Source: Jackrogersella multiformis (Eukaryota; Ascomycota; Sordariomycetes; Xylariales; Hypoxylaceae). Taken from it: 64,000 nucleotides of DNA. The position numbers and the translations under genes are program-made. The notes beneath the pieces were generated by a model. That model was not told where the DNA came from. It made no database searches and saw nothing but the letters and a program-made list of their open reading frames with translations. Location of the stretch: contig CADCXD010000010.1 of NCBI GenBank assembly GCA_902806575.1, forward strand, positions 1,302,001 to 1,366,000, in the 5' to 3' direction. Shown here piece after piece: positions 47,256-61,160 of this stretch (its first letter is position 1; every line of letters begins with the position of its first letter).

Positions 47256-49257
47256 TCACCATTCCTGATTCTGATCCTTGGCAACGACGGTGGCCTGTGT
47301 CGACCAGTCGCTACCACCAGCTGCAGCAGGTGCGGCGTTGGATGCGACTGCCTGGGCTTCCCAGTCCTCTGAGACAGGTTCAAAACTACCTCCGCTAGGA
47401 CCAACAGCTGCATCAAAAGAAGGCTTGCTGCGGGGAGCTCTGTCACGGGAAGGCCTGTCGCGAGAAGGTCTGTCGCGAGAAGGTCTGTCGCGATAAGACG
47501 TGCCGCCGGATGGCTTGTCCGAAACAGCTCCATCCAAGGGTGACTCCTCCATCTTACATCTAACCTGAGTGTGTCCCATCTCTCCGCACCTGGAACACTT
47601 CACTCGGCTGTCTTTTCTGGTGTTAGCTACCTAGGTATGTAATCATGACACATATAGGGGGTACTTACAGTCGCGGGGCTTAGGACATTCCTTCGACACA
47701 TGTCCGTACTCGTCACAGTTGCGGCATTGCATCTTCTTCGGGTTGGGACAGTCTCTGGAATTGTGACCTTCTTCGCCACAGTTGAAGCACGCGCGGCTAC
47801 GACCGCCTCCTTCTCCGCCTCCCTGGGGGCAATCCTTAGCGAAGTGACCAGCTGAGAGATCCAGTCAGTCATATTTATATTCAGCTCACGGAGAAAGTGG
47901 TGACTTACTTCCGCCACACTTGCGACACTCTAGGTCATCCGGGGCACGACGAGGCTCAGTACCTATATAAATGTTAGTGAGGGATTTGAACATCGTCATG
48001 TGGGTCGCTTACAGTCTGCCACCATGTGTCCGCCTTGGCTATAATCGGGTGTGCGGTTAGCAATGAGTAATTATTGGGCTCGATGGTATGTAGACTTACC
48101 CGCAGTTCTTGCAAGCAAACTTGCTCTTGCGTGGTTCCGGACCTCGTCATTGTTAGCAAGCGATGAAAAAGAGAAATTTCGACCGAACTTACAGTCGCGG
48201 ATACGATGGCCAGGCTGCTCGCAGTTGAAGCACGTAATGACAGTGTGCTCTTTCTCAACCTTCTCTTGCGAGCATCGCTTCGAAATGTGACCAAGCTCAC
48301 CGCAGTTGGCGCACTGGGGCAAGCCGCGCTCAACGATTTCACCCGCATCCTTAAGACGCTCCTGATTCTCTTCATCCGACTTAGGCCACGTAAGAGCCTC
48401 GCGAGGACGGAGTGGCTTGTTGTTGAAGCGGTAATGGACGCGGTGCTTCTTGTCGAGGTTTCCTTGAAGGTCCATATGGGTGTGGGTGGCCAACAACGAG
48501 GGATTCTCGAGAGCAATCAAGTGCACACCAACGCACTGGGCGCGAAATGCCCCTTCAAGACTAGCGTAGCTAGTAGTTGGTAGACACTTAACATACTCCT
48601 GAATGCCTTCCTTGACATCCTCGAGATCCTTGACTGCTGCACCATCCACAATCTTCTTCCAGGCTGCCTCGGCGGTAACCTCACGGAATAGCGAGCGGTC
48701 AATCTTGCGTGCATTCTTGCACAGAGCAGCCATATGGCCTGTTGAGATTTACATTTTAGCTATCTGTGAATTTAAGGTATCAATTAGCTAGGGCTCTTAC
48801 CTTCCTCTTGACAGTTGTTGCAAGTAGTAGGAGGTTTTTCGGGGCAGTCCTTGGCCATGTGGCCCTCCTTGTGGCAATAGCGGCACTCTCCCGTGAACTC
48901 CTGAGGGGGAGCAGTGGGACAGTCACGGATTAGATGACCCTCCTCGTTACAGTGTCGGCACTTCATGACACGAGGCTTGGTGCATTCGGACTTCTGGTGA
49001 CTTTGATAAAGAGTTAGTTGGTCTTATAAATAATAGGATAGTTTGACTTACCCTTCCTCGCCGCAGTTGAAACAGGCTCGGCTACCTCCGCCTCCGCCTT
49101 CATAACTACCAGACGTGCCACCGGGGGCCTTGAATCCATCGTCAAAGGAACCAGCACCGGCACGGGCGCCGCCATCATTCCACTCGCCAGCATTGGCAGC
49201 ACCGCTTCCTCCTTCCCAGTCAACGACCGGAGCCGCGGTGGGGTTCCAGTCAGACAT
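47256..49257 (-). CDS. CCHC zinc-knuckle protein with eleven knuckles, eight exons
   Basis: Proposed exons 49052-49257, 48801-49000, 48193-48738, 48100-48142, 48013-48038, 47909-47962, 47669-47851, 47256-47611, total 537 residues. Zinc knuckles (C-x2-C-x4-H-x4-C) bind single-stranded nucleic acid; the family includes Gis2/CNBP translation regulators. I count eleven: four (CFNCGEEGHQKSEC to CNNCQEEGHMAALC) before and seven (CANCGELGHISKRC to CSRCGEMGHTQVRC) after a 120-residue helical domain starting ARKIDRSLFREV. The N-terminus is Gly/Ala/Asp-rich; the C-terminus has four to five copies of a Ser-Arg-Asp-Arg-Pro unit and a Trp-ending acidic tail. Six of the seven introns cut inside a knuckle. 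A 515-nt leader intron precedes the start codon. Human or yeast CNBP has about seven knuckles, so this is an enlarged relative; orthology is not claimed. Confidence 0.88.
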
Positions 49258-49278
49258 GATGATTACTTTCGGGAGTTC

Positions 49279-49793
49279 CTGGTGAATTGGTTAGTATGAT
49301 CCTAGCTTGCAGTAGAAAGGAGGCGCGGTCGGATTGTTGTTTAAACAACGGCAGACCGCAAAATATTGGTCAAGAGAAGGACTAGGTGTTTCTCAAACAA
49401 CTAGGATGAAGTGGCAGGAACGTGCAAAACAATGTTCGAGAGAGAGGAAGGAGAGCGGGAATTTTCAACACGTAAACTCTCCAAAATAGAGGTCCTAGGT
49501 AATGATGTTTACCTAGCGTAGGATGTGATGATCTGGCGCGTTTTGGAAGGGGAGGGTAGGGTAATAGGAGAAGAGTAGAGGAAACAGAGGTCGAAGAAGG
49601 AATATCACTCTCGACTTCACTATTTCCGCCTCATAAATTTGTACCTTGGTAGATTTATGTGCCTCTACTTATAACTTGCACCAAACAATGGAAAGATAGA
49701 AGAAAGAAGGAATTATTGAGATGTGACGTGTAGGAGGTGTTTGGGGAGATAAACAGACATCCATGAGATGAGCAGAGAATCTGTATGACTTAC
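49279..49793 (-). other. Probable 5'-leader intron of the zinc-knuckle gene
   Basis: Donor GAG/GTAAGTC at 49793, a perfect TACTAAC branch site at about 49295-49289 and acceptor TTCACCAG ending at 49279, 21 nt before the start codon. At 515 nt it is much longer than the coding introns; long leader introns are frequent in highly expressed fungal RNA-binding protein genes. Confidence 0.75.
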
Positions 49794-50879
49794 CTCGAAG
49801 TAATGACACCTAGAAGGTCTTAGATCAATGAGAAGAAGATGTTTCTTGCACAAGTGCAATGAGTATCAGGTAGAGATTGATTTGTGCCAACTTCCTTTGG
49901 TGAAAGAATCCGAAGAAAATTGGGTGTTGATGTGTTGATATGTGTTGATGTGTGTTGAGGGAAAGGTAAACGAAGAGAAGGGAAAGTGTGAAAGGAAAAG
50001 TGTAGGAAGAAAGTATGGAAGGGAAAGGCCTTGGGAGAAATGGCCACTCCTTATAAGGTATCCAAGATCGTGATTTCCGAGTAGAGTCGTTTCAATCTCA
50101 CGAGGCAACAACGTAGCCCCAGCAATTCTACTCCAGGCAATCACCTTACGTACCTAGGTATAGGGGAACCATAAGTCGAAAAAATCGAAAAATCGAAAAA
50201 TCGAAAAATCGAAAAATCGAAAAGTCGAACATGCCTTTATCGGTTCCTACGGTTATTACATATATCTACACGCATTAATATAAATATAAATACCTAGGTA
50301 CCTATAAACACATCAGGTGTCTCGATTAAAGCAAGAGATGTCGAAGAAATGTTGATCAGGGTGCTCTTATGTCTTCTGTCGGGCAGAGGTATGGCGGATC
50401 TATACATTCCTACCTCACTGTACTTTGAATGGAGTACCAAGAAATGGAGGAAAGTTCCTGGAGGTCCTTGTTAATACAGTCCTTTAGGTTTATAGATTGC
50501 AACAGTCTCCTGTTTTGATTGGGAATCTCTCCTCCACGCTCTGCTAGACAGGAAATATAAGAATATTTTGATTCATACCGGGAACCTAGACATTCACATG
50601 AAAAAACATAGGCAGACTATGCCAGTATAATTCCTTTACGTCAAGTTCTTTCTCTCTCCGTGCCGTCTTGGTTTGATCATATGCAGCATAGTCTCAAGGG
50701 TGTTTCCTCTGACTGAATTCCAATATAAACATACTTAGGTAGACTAAACATACATTGGTATTCCATTGTTTGGTAGCAAGGCTATATTCCTTAAGCATAG
50801 AAGGGTATTTGCATATTTATGACATAGTCGGAGATATTTGATTTTATAATAGACTTAAGCATTCGGGAACGATTAAAGC
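49794..50879. other. Upstream region of the zinc-knuckle gene and transition to the AT-rich block
   Basis: Purine-rich leader (GAAAGG/GAGAAGG tracts) up to about 50040, a CCTAGGTA copy at 50150, the AAAAATCG repeat, then increasingly AT-rich sequence. No gene seen. Confidence 0.5.
50176..50228. repeat. Short tandem repeat, unit TCGAAAAA
   Basis: About six copies of an 8-nt unit, 0.65 kb before the start of the AT-rich block. Confidence 0.9.
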
Positions 50880-53800
50880 TTATACTGTATAAAAAACTTA
50901 TTAAAAGAAATTATTTTTAATAATTATAATATAATAATTAAGTTAAGTATTTATAATTAATATACGTTTAATTTAAATAATTATTTTAATTTAATAATAT
51001 TTTTAATAATAAATAAATAAAATAAAAAATCGATAATTTAAATTATTTAATTAATATATATCGGTAAAATTTAATTATAAAAAATATATAATTTTTTTTA
51101 TATTTAATTATTATAAAAGTTTATTTTTTATTTATAATTTTTACGATTATTTTATTATTAATATTATTTTTAATTAATTTTTTACGTTTATTATTTATAA
51201 TTTATTATAATAAATACGTTTTTTTAAAAAAGAAATTATATTTTATTTTTATTATATTAAAAAAACGCGCGAAACGTTTAAATTTTTTATAAAAAATCAA
51301 ATATAAAATTTATTTTTATCGAAAATAAAACGATTATATAATAAAATAATAATTTAATTAAATAACGTTAAATTTACGAATAATAATCGAAAAATCGTCG
51401 TATAATAATTATTTATATATATTTTATAACTTTTAACGTAACGTACGTGTATTTTTTTTTTAATTTTTTTTATTTATATAATTTACGATTAAAATTTAAA
51501 TAATTTTTAATTTATTATTTTATTTAAATATTAATTATTTATTTCGTTATATATTTTTTTTATAAATATTTAAAATATCGTAATTTATTTTATAATAATT
51601 ATATTAATTTTTATTTAATTTCGTTAATAAAAATATTAAAAAATATTTTATAAAAAATTTTTTTTTTTATTTTAAAAATTAAATTAAATTTTTAATTAAT
51701 AATTAATTATTTTAAAATAAATAAAATAATTATTAAATATAATTATTTTTATTTTTATATTTTTTTAAAAAAATTATTAATAAAATAATATATACGTATT
51801 TTAATTATATATTTACGTAATAATAAATATAATTTAAATAATTTAATTGTTAATTAATTTAAATTAATTAATTATATCGCGTTTTTATTTTATTTATTTA
51901 TTATAATATTTCGTTAAATTAATAAATTTTCGTTTAATTTTTTTATTATATTTTTTAAAAAAACGTAACGTATTATTATATATAACGAAATAAATAATTA
52001 ATACTTAAATAAAATAATAAATAAAAAGTTATTTAAAATTTAATTATTATTTAAAAAATAAAAATAATAATCGTAAGTTATATTAAAAGTTATAAAATAT
52101 ATATATCGTCGTACGATAACTTTTTAATTATTTATCGTAATTTTAACGTTATTTAATAACTTTTTTCCTTTTTTTAAGTTAATATTAACGTTTTTTAATA
52201 AATTACGACCGGAAAAATACTCGATTATAACGTTATTTTTAACTTAATAATAACGGTTATATCGTTTTATAAAACGAGATTTATTTAATTAAATTATATA
52301 AATAAACTTTTACGATTTATTAAATCGAAAAATTATTTTCGTTTAATTAAAAATAAACTTAATTTTATAATTTATTAAAAAAATAATAACTTCTTTTTCG
52401 TACGTATCGTTATATAACGGTTATTTACCGATTTTTTACGAAAGTTTTACGAGTTTTCCGAAAATATAACTTTAATTATAATATAAAAAACGATTCGTTA
52501 ACGTTTAAACGTTAACCGGACGATTTTTTAAACGAAATTAATAATAAATAAAATAAAATAAATAATTATTTATTTATTTTAAATATTTATACGATATTTA
52601 ATAATAATATTATTTTAATTTATTTTAATAATTTTTATTATACGTTATTTTATTTTCGTATTAACGTAATAACGTTACCGTATTTTTAAAAAAAAATTTA
52701 ATTTTTATATATTATATTTTATAAGTTAATTTCTTTATTTAATTAAATATTTTTAATAATTTACTTTTTTTTATTTATCGATAAATTTCGATAATTTTTC
52801 GACCGTTTTTTATTATTTTCGGCTTAATTATATTAAAGTTTTAAATTAAATCTCGAAAATATATTATATATTCGGTTATATTACGATAATAATTTAATTT
52901 TATACGTTATTAAAAAAATATATTATTTTAATTTAAATATACGTTAAAACGATTTTTTATTTTATTTTAAATTTAAAATACGTTATTAATAACTTTATAA
53001 CTTTTTTTATTTCGAAGGTTTTTAACGTATATTTTTAATTATAATATCGTTATTAATTATTAATTACTTTTTTTAATATTTACGAAACGTTCGGCGTATA
53101 ATTATCGTTTAAATTAATTTTCTTTTATTTTTTAAATTTAAATTTACATACGTTTTAATACGTATTTAATTAAACGTAAATAATACTTATAAAAAACTTA
53201 AAATAAAAAGTACCCGATAATATTATATATTTAATTATTATATAAAAGTTTTATTTTATAAAGTATTTTAATTTATTTATACGACTTTTTAACGTAATAA
53301 AATCGTAATTATTTTTCGAATATTTAATTTAATTTTTTTATTTACTCGTTTATTTATAAATATTAAATAATAAATAATCATTAAACGATTTTTTAATATT
53401 AATTTTTTTTTAAAAATAACTCGTAATTAATTTATTTTAATCGTTAACGATATTTTTTAAAAAATTATATTTATATTTAAATTTTTCGTAAAATATTTTT
53501 ATAAATTTCGTTATATTTAACGTTTCTATAATAAATATAAATAATTTAATTTTTATAAAACGATTTACGATTATTAAAATCGTATTATAAATTAAATTAT
53601 TATTTTTTATATTTAACGATAACTTTATAATAAAATCGAAATTAATTTTTTAAAATAATTATTTTAATAACGATAATAAATTTAATTATTTATAAAATTA
53701 ATGTTTTAATTTTTAATTTTTATTATATTATAAATATTTAATAACGTAATTATAAACGTTTTACGTTAAACTTTTTTAATAAAATTTCTTTAATAATAAT

Positions 53801-56800
53801 TTTATCGTTTTATTTAAGCCGATATAATTTACTTTTAAATTATCGTAATATTAAAATAATAATTATCGTAATAACGTTTTTTATATTAAAATAATTAATT
53901 TACTTTTAAATAATAATATATTTTATCGGGTTTAAAAATATTTACTTTATATTTTAAGCTTTTTTTATACGTTTTTTATTAAAAAAATAATATTTAAATT
54001 TTTTATTTATAATTATTTTATTAATTTATAAAAGTAAATTAACGTTAAAAAAACGTAAGTTTATTTATTTTTTATTATCGGTATAATTATTATTTTTAAA
54101 ATATATTATTTTAAAATTACGTTTATAATATTTTTACGTATTAAATCGTCGCGTTATTTCCGGTTAATTTACGTTTTATTTATCTTATTTTAAAATATTA
54201 ATTTTAAAGGTTTTTATTTTTTAACGTTTTTCGTTTTAAAATAACTCGTTTAAATAATTTTAAACGTTAATTTTTCGTTTTATATAAATCGTTTAAAATA
54301 TTTTTATTTAATTTTTATTTAAATAAACGCGACGATTTAAATTTTTATAATTATTTTAAATTTATATATAAAGTAAAAATAAAAGTTATTATTTTTTTTC
54401 GGTTAAAACGATATTTTATTTATAACGTCGATATTTTAATATAACTTTTATAATTTACCCGGTTTTTATACGATTTAAACTTTTTTTTAATACTTTTTTA
54501 AAACTTTCGCGTTTTAATATTTTTTTAAAATTTTCGCATTTCGATATTTTATTAAAACTTTCGTATTATCGTCGATTTTTATATAATTAAAATTTCTTAT
54601 TTTAAATTAAAACGTTTTTTTTAATAACTTAAAAATTTATTATAATAATTATTATTTCGATCGATAATTTATTAATAAACTTTAATTTTTTCGTTAAACT
54701 TAAGACGATATTTTCGTATTAAATTTTTCCGGATATATAATCGAGTTTTTTCGACGATTTATTAACGAGGTTTATAATATTCGATCGATATTTAAATTTA
54801 AAATTAAATTAATCGGTTTTATAAATTACGCGTTAACGATTTTATAACGTTTTTTAACGTTTTATAATTCGTTAAAACGATAAATAAAGTTTTCGTTTTT
54901 TTAAATAATAATAATAATATTTTATTTTTTTTATAATAACGGAAAGTTTTTATTAACCGGTATATTAACGTAATTTCGTATCGATTAATTTTTAATTAAT
55001 ATCGTATTTTTATAATAAAATTATAAATATAACTTTTTAAAATACGTTTATTTTAATTTTAATTTTTAATTAAAAGTTTTAATATTAAAGTATAATTATA
55101 AAATAAAATATTTTTTATAATTTATTAAAAAATATTTTTATTTCGGTAAATTATCGAAATAATTTTACTCGTTTATCGTTTTATAATAATTTTATAATTA
55201 ATTTTACGATTTTTAAATAATCGGCGATAAACTTTCGATAAAAATTTACGATTTTTAAAAACATTTAAATATTATACGTTAATTTTAATTTCGGTTAATT
55301 TCGAATCGTTTTAATTTATTTAAAATTTATTATTATTTTTTTAATAATTATTATAAATCCGAGGAATTCGATTTTTTCTTTAAAAAATTTATATTTTAAT
55401 AATTTAACGAATAAATTATACTCGCGTAACCGTTTATAAATTAATTAAAAATATTTCGTATATTTTTCGGCGTTATTTAAATAAATTATATAAATTACGT
55501 TTATTAACTCGTTTAAAACTTTATATATATAAATTTAAAAAAGATAACCGTATATTTAAATTATTTATAACGCGTTTAAAATACGATTTTTTATTAATTT
55601 TCTTTTTAAATTTAAATTTAATAATAAACGTTATAAAAGTTTAATTTAAAAATTTTTTAATAAAATAAAATTAATTTATAATTTTCGATATAAAAAATAA
55701 AAAGTATTAATTTTTTACGATAATCCGATTAAAGTTTTAATAATTAACGTATAATCGAATTTTTTTTTTTAAAATACGAAAAAAATAAAAGCTTTAACGT
55801 TAATTTAAAAATATTAAATACCTTCGATAAAAATTATCTTAAATATATTTTTATAGTTTTTTTTATTATAATTTTAATATAAAATATATAAAACCGTATA
55901 AAAATACGGAATTTTTTATTAAATTAATTACGTATTTAATATTAAAAAATATAAAAAGTTTTTTTACTTTTAATTTATCGTAAACGTTTTAAAACGATTT
56001 TAAATAATTTAATAATTTAACGTTTATTAATAAATCGTTATTTATTTTTTAAATTATAAACTCGTTTTTTAATTTTAAACTTATAAACTTAACGATATAC
56101 GCGGATTTTTTATTAAAAATTAAATTAACGAACTTTTTTAAATTAAATTTAATATAAAACTTAAAATTTTATTAAAAAATTTATCGATCGCGTTAAATAA
56201 CGAAAAAAATTTATTCGATTAATTATATTTTACCTCGATTATTTATTATTTTTAAAAAAACGAAATAAATTTCAAAATATTTAAAATAATTTTCGTTTAA
56301 ACCGATAAAATTCGATAAAATAATAAAATTTTATTTAAGGTTTTTTTTTATAAAGTTTTTATAAATCGTATTTATTTCGGCTTTTATATTTATATTTATT
56401 TATATTTTAAACTTTACGATTTTTTCTTTATTAATTATAACGGTATAATTTTAAAATGACGGCTTTATTTCGTACGTTTAAAGATTTTTTATTAAAATAA
56501 ATTAAACGTATATATTTACTTTAATTAATTTTTTAAATTTTTATTAATATTAAATTTTTTATTATTTAAATCGTTTTATTCGTTTTTTTATTAATAATTT
56601 TAAATAAAAACTTTTAATAACGATAATAACGGTTAAATTAAACCGTTATAATATTCGTTTTAATATAACGTTTAACCGTTTTTTAATCGAATTTTTTTTT
56701 TAAAATCTCGTTTTTATTTATATATAAAAATTTAATACTTTTTTCGTTTATAATTTTAATAAAAGTTTTTTATTATACATTAATAATTTAAAATAAAAGT

Positions 56801-59800
56801 TTTAAAATAATTGTTATTTTTAAAAGTAAAAATAAAGTTAATATTTCGAAAAATAATTAATAAATATAAAGCACGGGCCACTTTTAACGTACGGGTTATA
56901 TAATTATAACTTTTTATTACACTTTTTTAATAAAAAGAAATTAACGTTTTCGTTAATTATAAGTTATTATTTTATTAAAGTAATTTTATTAAATTAATTT
57001 TTAACGTTTAATAAATATATTAAATATATTAATATCGTTTTTTTAATCGTTATTATTATCGTTTAATAATATATTTTTATAAATAAAACGTATATCGTTA
57101 AAATTATTAAACGTTTACGTTTTAATTATAAATTTAATTTTTAATAATATAAATATTAATATTTTAATTAATATTATTATCGGTTTTTTTATAATAAATA
57201 TAATTAATTTAAATATAAAAGTTAATATTTTAATTTATAACGTAATTACGATAATAAATATAATAAATAATATTAATTATAATTTATAAAAATATTACGC
57301 GCGTTTTTTACGATTATTATAATTTCGGTAATATTTATTAAAAACTTTTTTATTAATTTATATTCGTTATTATTTATTATAAAATATTAATACTTAAAAA
57401 TATTTTATTATTATCGTTAATTATTATAATCGTTATTTTATCGATTATAATTTTTTAAAACTCCGGTTTTATATTATCGTTTTCGTATATTAATTAAGTT
57501 AATCCGGTTAATTTTAATTTATTATATAACTTTTTTAAGAAAGTTTCGACGCTTTTTTTTACGTTTTTATTAATGCGAAATACTTTAAATATATTTTTAT
57601 TAAAAATTTAAAAAAATACCTTAATAATAATTTTTACTTTTTAATTAATAACTTCGTTTTATTAATTTATTTTTTTAAGTTAATTTTAAATTACTTAATA
57701 AAAAATCGTTATTAAAAAGATTTTATGTATTAAGATTTTTAATAACGTTTTAATAATTAAAATAACGTTAAATTATAAACGAAATAATATTATTTTTATT
57801 ATTTTTACGTAATATACTTTAAAATTAATAATATTCATTAAATCTTTATTATTATTATTTCGAATAAATATTTTATTTTAAAAAATTCGTCGTTATTAAA
57901 GTTTATTATCGTTTTATATTTTAATAATTTTAAATATTTTATTAATGATTATTATTTATTTATCGTTAAATAAATATTAATAAATTTATTTAAATATTAA
58001 ATTAATAATCTTTTTAATTAAAGCCTTAAAAAACTTAAATATCGGCTTTTTTATAAAAAACATTATAAAATAAAAAATAAATAAATTTTTTTTTATAAAG
58101 TTAAAGTTTATAAAAAAAATTTAAAAAATTTTTAGTATAAGAAATTTTTTTTTTTAATAAAAATAAATATATTATACCTTATCGTCGTTAAATAAATATT
58201 AATATATTTATAAATTACTTTAATATTAAAATATTAAATTTTTTCTCGATTTAATTATAGCTTTATTATAACTTAAATATTAAAATACTTAGCTTTTTTT
58301 TAAAATAAAAATTTTAATAAAAGTTATAACTTCGTAATTACTTAATAATTTATAACTTACTTACGTTTTTTTTATATTTTTAACGTTATTCGTAAATTAT
58401 ATTTTTCGTGTTATAATAAATTTTAATTTTATAACTTTTAATAATTTTTTTATTAAAATTATAATTTATAATTTTATTAATTTTTTAACGGCGTTAATAA
58501 TTAAGTAAAAAATAATAATTAATTATTATCGATAAATCGTTTTTTAAATATATATATAATTATTTTATCGTTTAACGTATATTATTATTTATTTACGATT
58601 AATTATATTAATTAATTAATTAATTTTAAAAATATATCGTTAAAAGTTTACGTATTTTTAAAGGATTATATATTAAAAGGTTATAATTTATTAATAAATT
58701 TAATATAAAATTAATTAAATAATAAAAGGTATTTTCTATCGTATTTATTTAATAATATTATTATATTTTAAATAAATAAGTTTTTTAAATATTATTAATC
58801 GAAAGTTAATAAATAATCTTTTTATTATATAAAATACTTAAGGATAAAGCGTTTTTTTATTTATTTACTCGTTAATTTAATAGTTTTTTAATTTTATACG
58901 ATATTTAATTATTATCATTTTTTATAATAATTTAACTTAATTACGGTCGTTTTTTTACGTAAAGATCTTTCCTTTATAACATTTTAAATAATTAATTTAT
59001 AAATATAACTTTATAAATTTATTAATTATTAAATAACTTAAGTTTATATATAAGTTTATTAATTCGTTTTAAAATTAATAACGATTCGATACGTTATATT
59101 AATTATTTACGAAATAATTTACTTAATGATATATAACCTTTATATAATTTAAAATAAATTAATTTATTTTTAAAAAAATAAAGTTATATTTTAAATCGTA
59201 ACGAACTTTTATTTCGGTAATTATAAAGTTAATATATTTTTTTACTTTTTTTAATAATATCGTTTTAATATATTATAATTAATTACGTTTTTTAATATTT
59301 TTAATAAAATAACGATAATTTATAATTTAAAGTTATATATTAATTTATTAAGTAATTTTTTAATCGTTAATAACTTAATATTATTAAAATTATATTATAA
59401 CGTTAAAATTATTTTTAATTACGATATATCGTTTAATAAATAATAATAATAAATTATTACCTTAACTTTTTAATTATATCGTTTCGTTATATTATTAATT
59501 TAAAAATAATAATTTATTAATATAATTAATAATATTTTAAATTAAGTAAATAACGTTTATTATATTTCGTTATTAAATTTAACGTTTTTATTTAAAATTA
59601 TTTTATATAAAATGTTTTAATCCGATAATATAAATGTTTTAAAAAATAACGCGGTTTAATAATAAGCTTTATACTTAATATTTTTAAATATTAAAATCGT
59701 TTTTTTATTAAATTTATATATAATTATTATTTTTATATCGAAATAAATAAAACCTTTAATAAATTATATGTTTTTTTTATTTAAGATTTTTAATAAATTT

Positions 59801-60729
59801 ATAAGTTTTAATTTACCGTAAAACTTTAAACGATCGATCCGATTTTTATAATAACCGAGATAATATTTAACGTATTTTTAATTCTTTTATAAAAAGTTAT
59901 AAATATAAATTAATAAAATTATTAATTAATGTAAATTATTTAATTTAATATAATATATAAAACCGTTTTATAATTTATATCGAAATTATTTAATCGTATT
60001 TTTACTTTTATTAACTTTTTAAAAAATAATACGTAAACGATTTAATTATTTATTATAATTATATTTTTTTAATATTTTTTTCTTAAATTTATTTAAAATA
60101 TCTTTAAAAGTTAATTTCGTTTTATTTTTTTATTTTATTAAATCTTTTATATCGTTTTATATTAATAAACGAAATAATATATTTAAAATTAAATTTAACT
60201 TTTTAAAAATATAATAAACGTTAAAGTTAAATTAAAATAAATATATTAAAATTATTATTTATTTTATTTATATCGGTTATTTTAAATATCGTTTAATTAA
60301 CGATATTTTTCGTTACATTATAATCCGTTAAAATAATAATTAATTATATATAAAATTATAATTAAACTTTATTATTTTTATAAATTTAAATTAAATAAAT
60401 AACTTTTAATTTCGTTATTTTATATCGTAATTTAACTTTTATTAAAACCTTTAATAAAAATATAATTAAGTAAATTACGTTAATTTTTATATTAATTTAG
60501 TTTTAAAATATATTTATATAAAATATTATAATTTCGAAACTTTTTTGTTTTAATATATTTATTTTTAAATGCGTTATTTAATTATAATTTTAATACGTTA
60601 ATATTATTAACTTTAATAATTTATTTTATAATATTTTAAATAACTTTAATTTATTTTTTATCGATATATATATTATTTTTATAATATATCGATATTTATA
60701 TTAAAATTTTAAAAGAATTTTTTATCGCG

Positions 60730-61160
60730 TTTTTTCCTCGGTTAATATTTTCGTTTTTTTATTTTATAAAAGCTTAATTTTTTATTAATATTATAAAATA
60801 TATTTCCGTAAAAACCTTATTATACCGATATATATTTTTAAATTAATTAATATTTATAATATTAAAATCTTTTTAATTACGTTTAATTTATTAATTAAAA
60901 ATCCAAATAATATAATAAATAAAAAATCGAATTTTTTTTTAACGATAATATAAATCTTATATTATTATATATATTAAACATTTAATTAAAATATTTTTTA
61001 TATTATTTTTTAATATTATTAAATATTACGATATCGTTAATATATATTTTAATAAAGTTTTAAAAAAGTTTTAATTTTTAATTTATAAATCGTTACGTAA
61101 ATGTTAAAGAATTTTTAAATTTTATTAACGTAACGTTAGAAATTTTTAAACTTTTTAACG
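60730..61160 (-). mobile_element. Fossil reverse transcriptase of a Ty3/Gypsy LTR retrotransposon
   Basis: In one minus-strand frame, ignoring stops that RIP explains (TGG/CAA to TAA or TAG), the order of conserved RT blocks is readable. KFKNSLTF at 61122-61099 matches the family's GYKNSPAY block. YINDIVIFNN at 61044-61015 matches the catalytic YVDDIVIFS block, with the first Asp turned to Asn by G-to-A change. LSLKKNSIFY at about 60941-60912 matches LSPKKSFLGY. A weaker counterpart of YLGLTGWLR...YIPYYA follows at about 60840-60780. Order and spacing fit one Gypsy pol gene read towards lower coordinates, so RNase H and integrase remnants should lie at about 58-60.5 kb and gag/protease at about 61.6-64 kb. 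LTRs could not be identified by eye. Confidence 0.75.

Noticed and set aside
56400..56580. Apparent plus-strand RNase H-like segment (NDGFISYV...) in the RIP block
   Set aside because: Upstream residues do not match RNase H or RT, and the T-rich frame is probably the antisense of degraded sequence.
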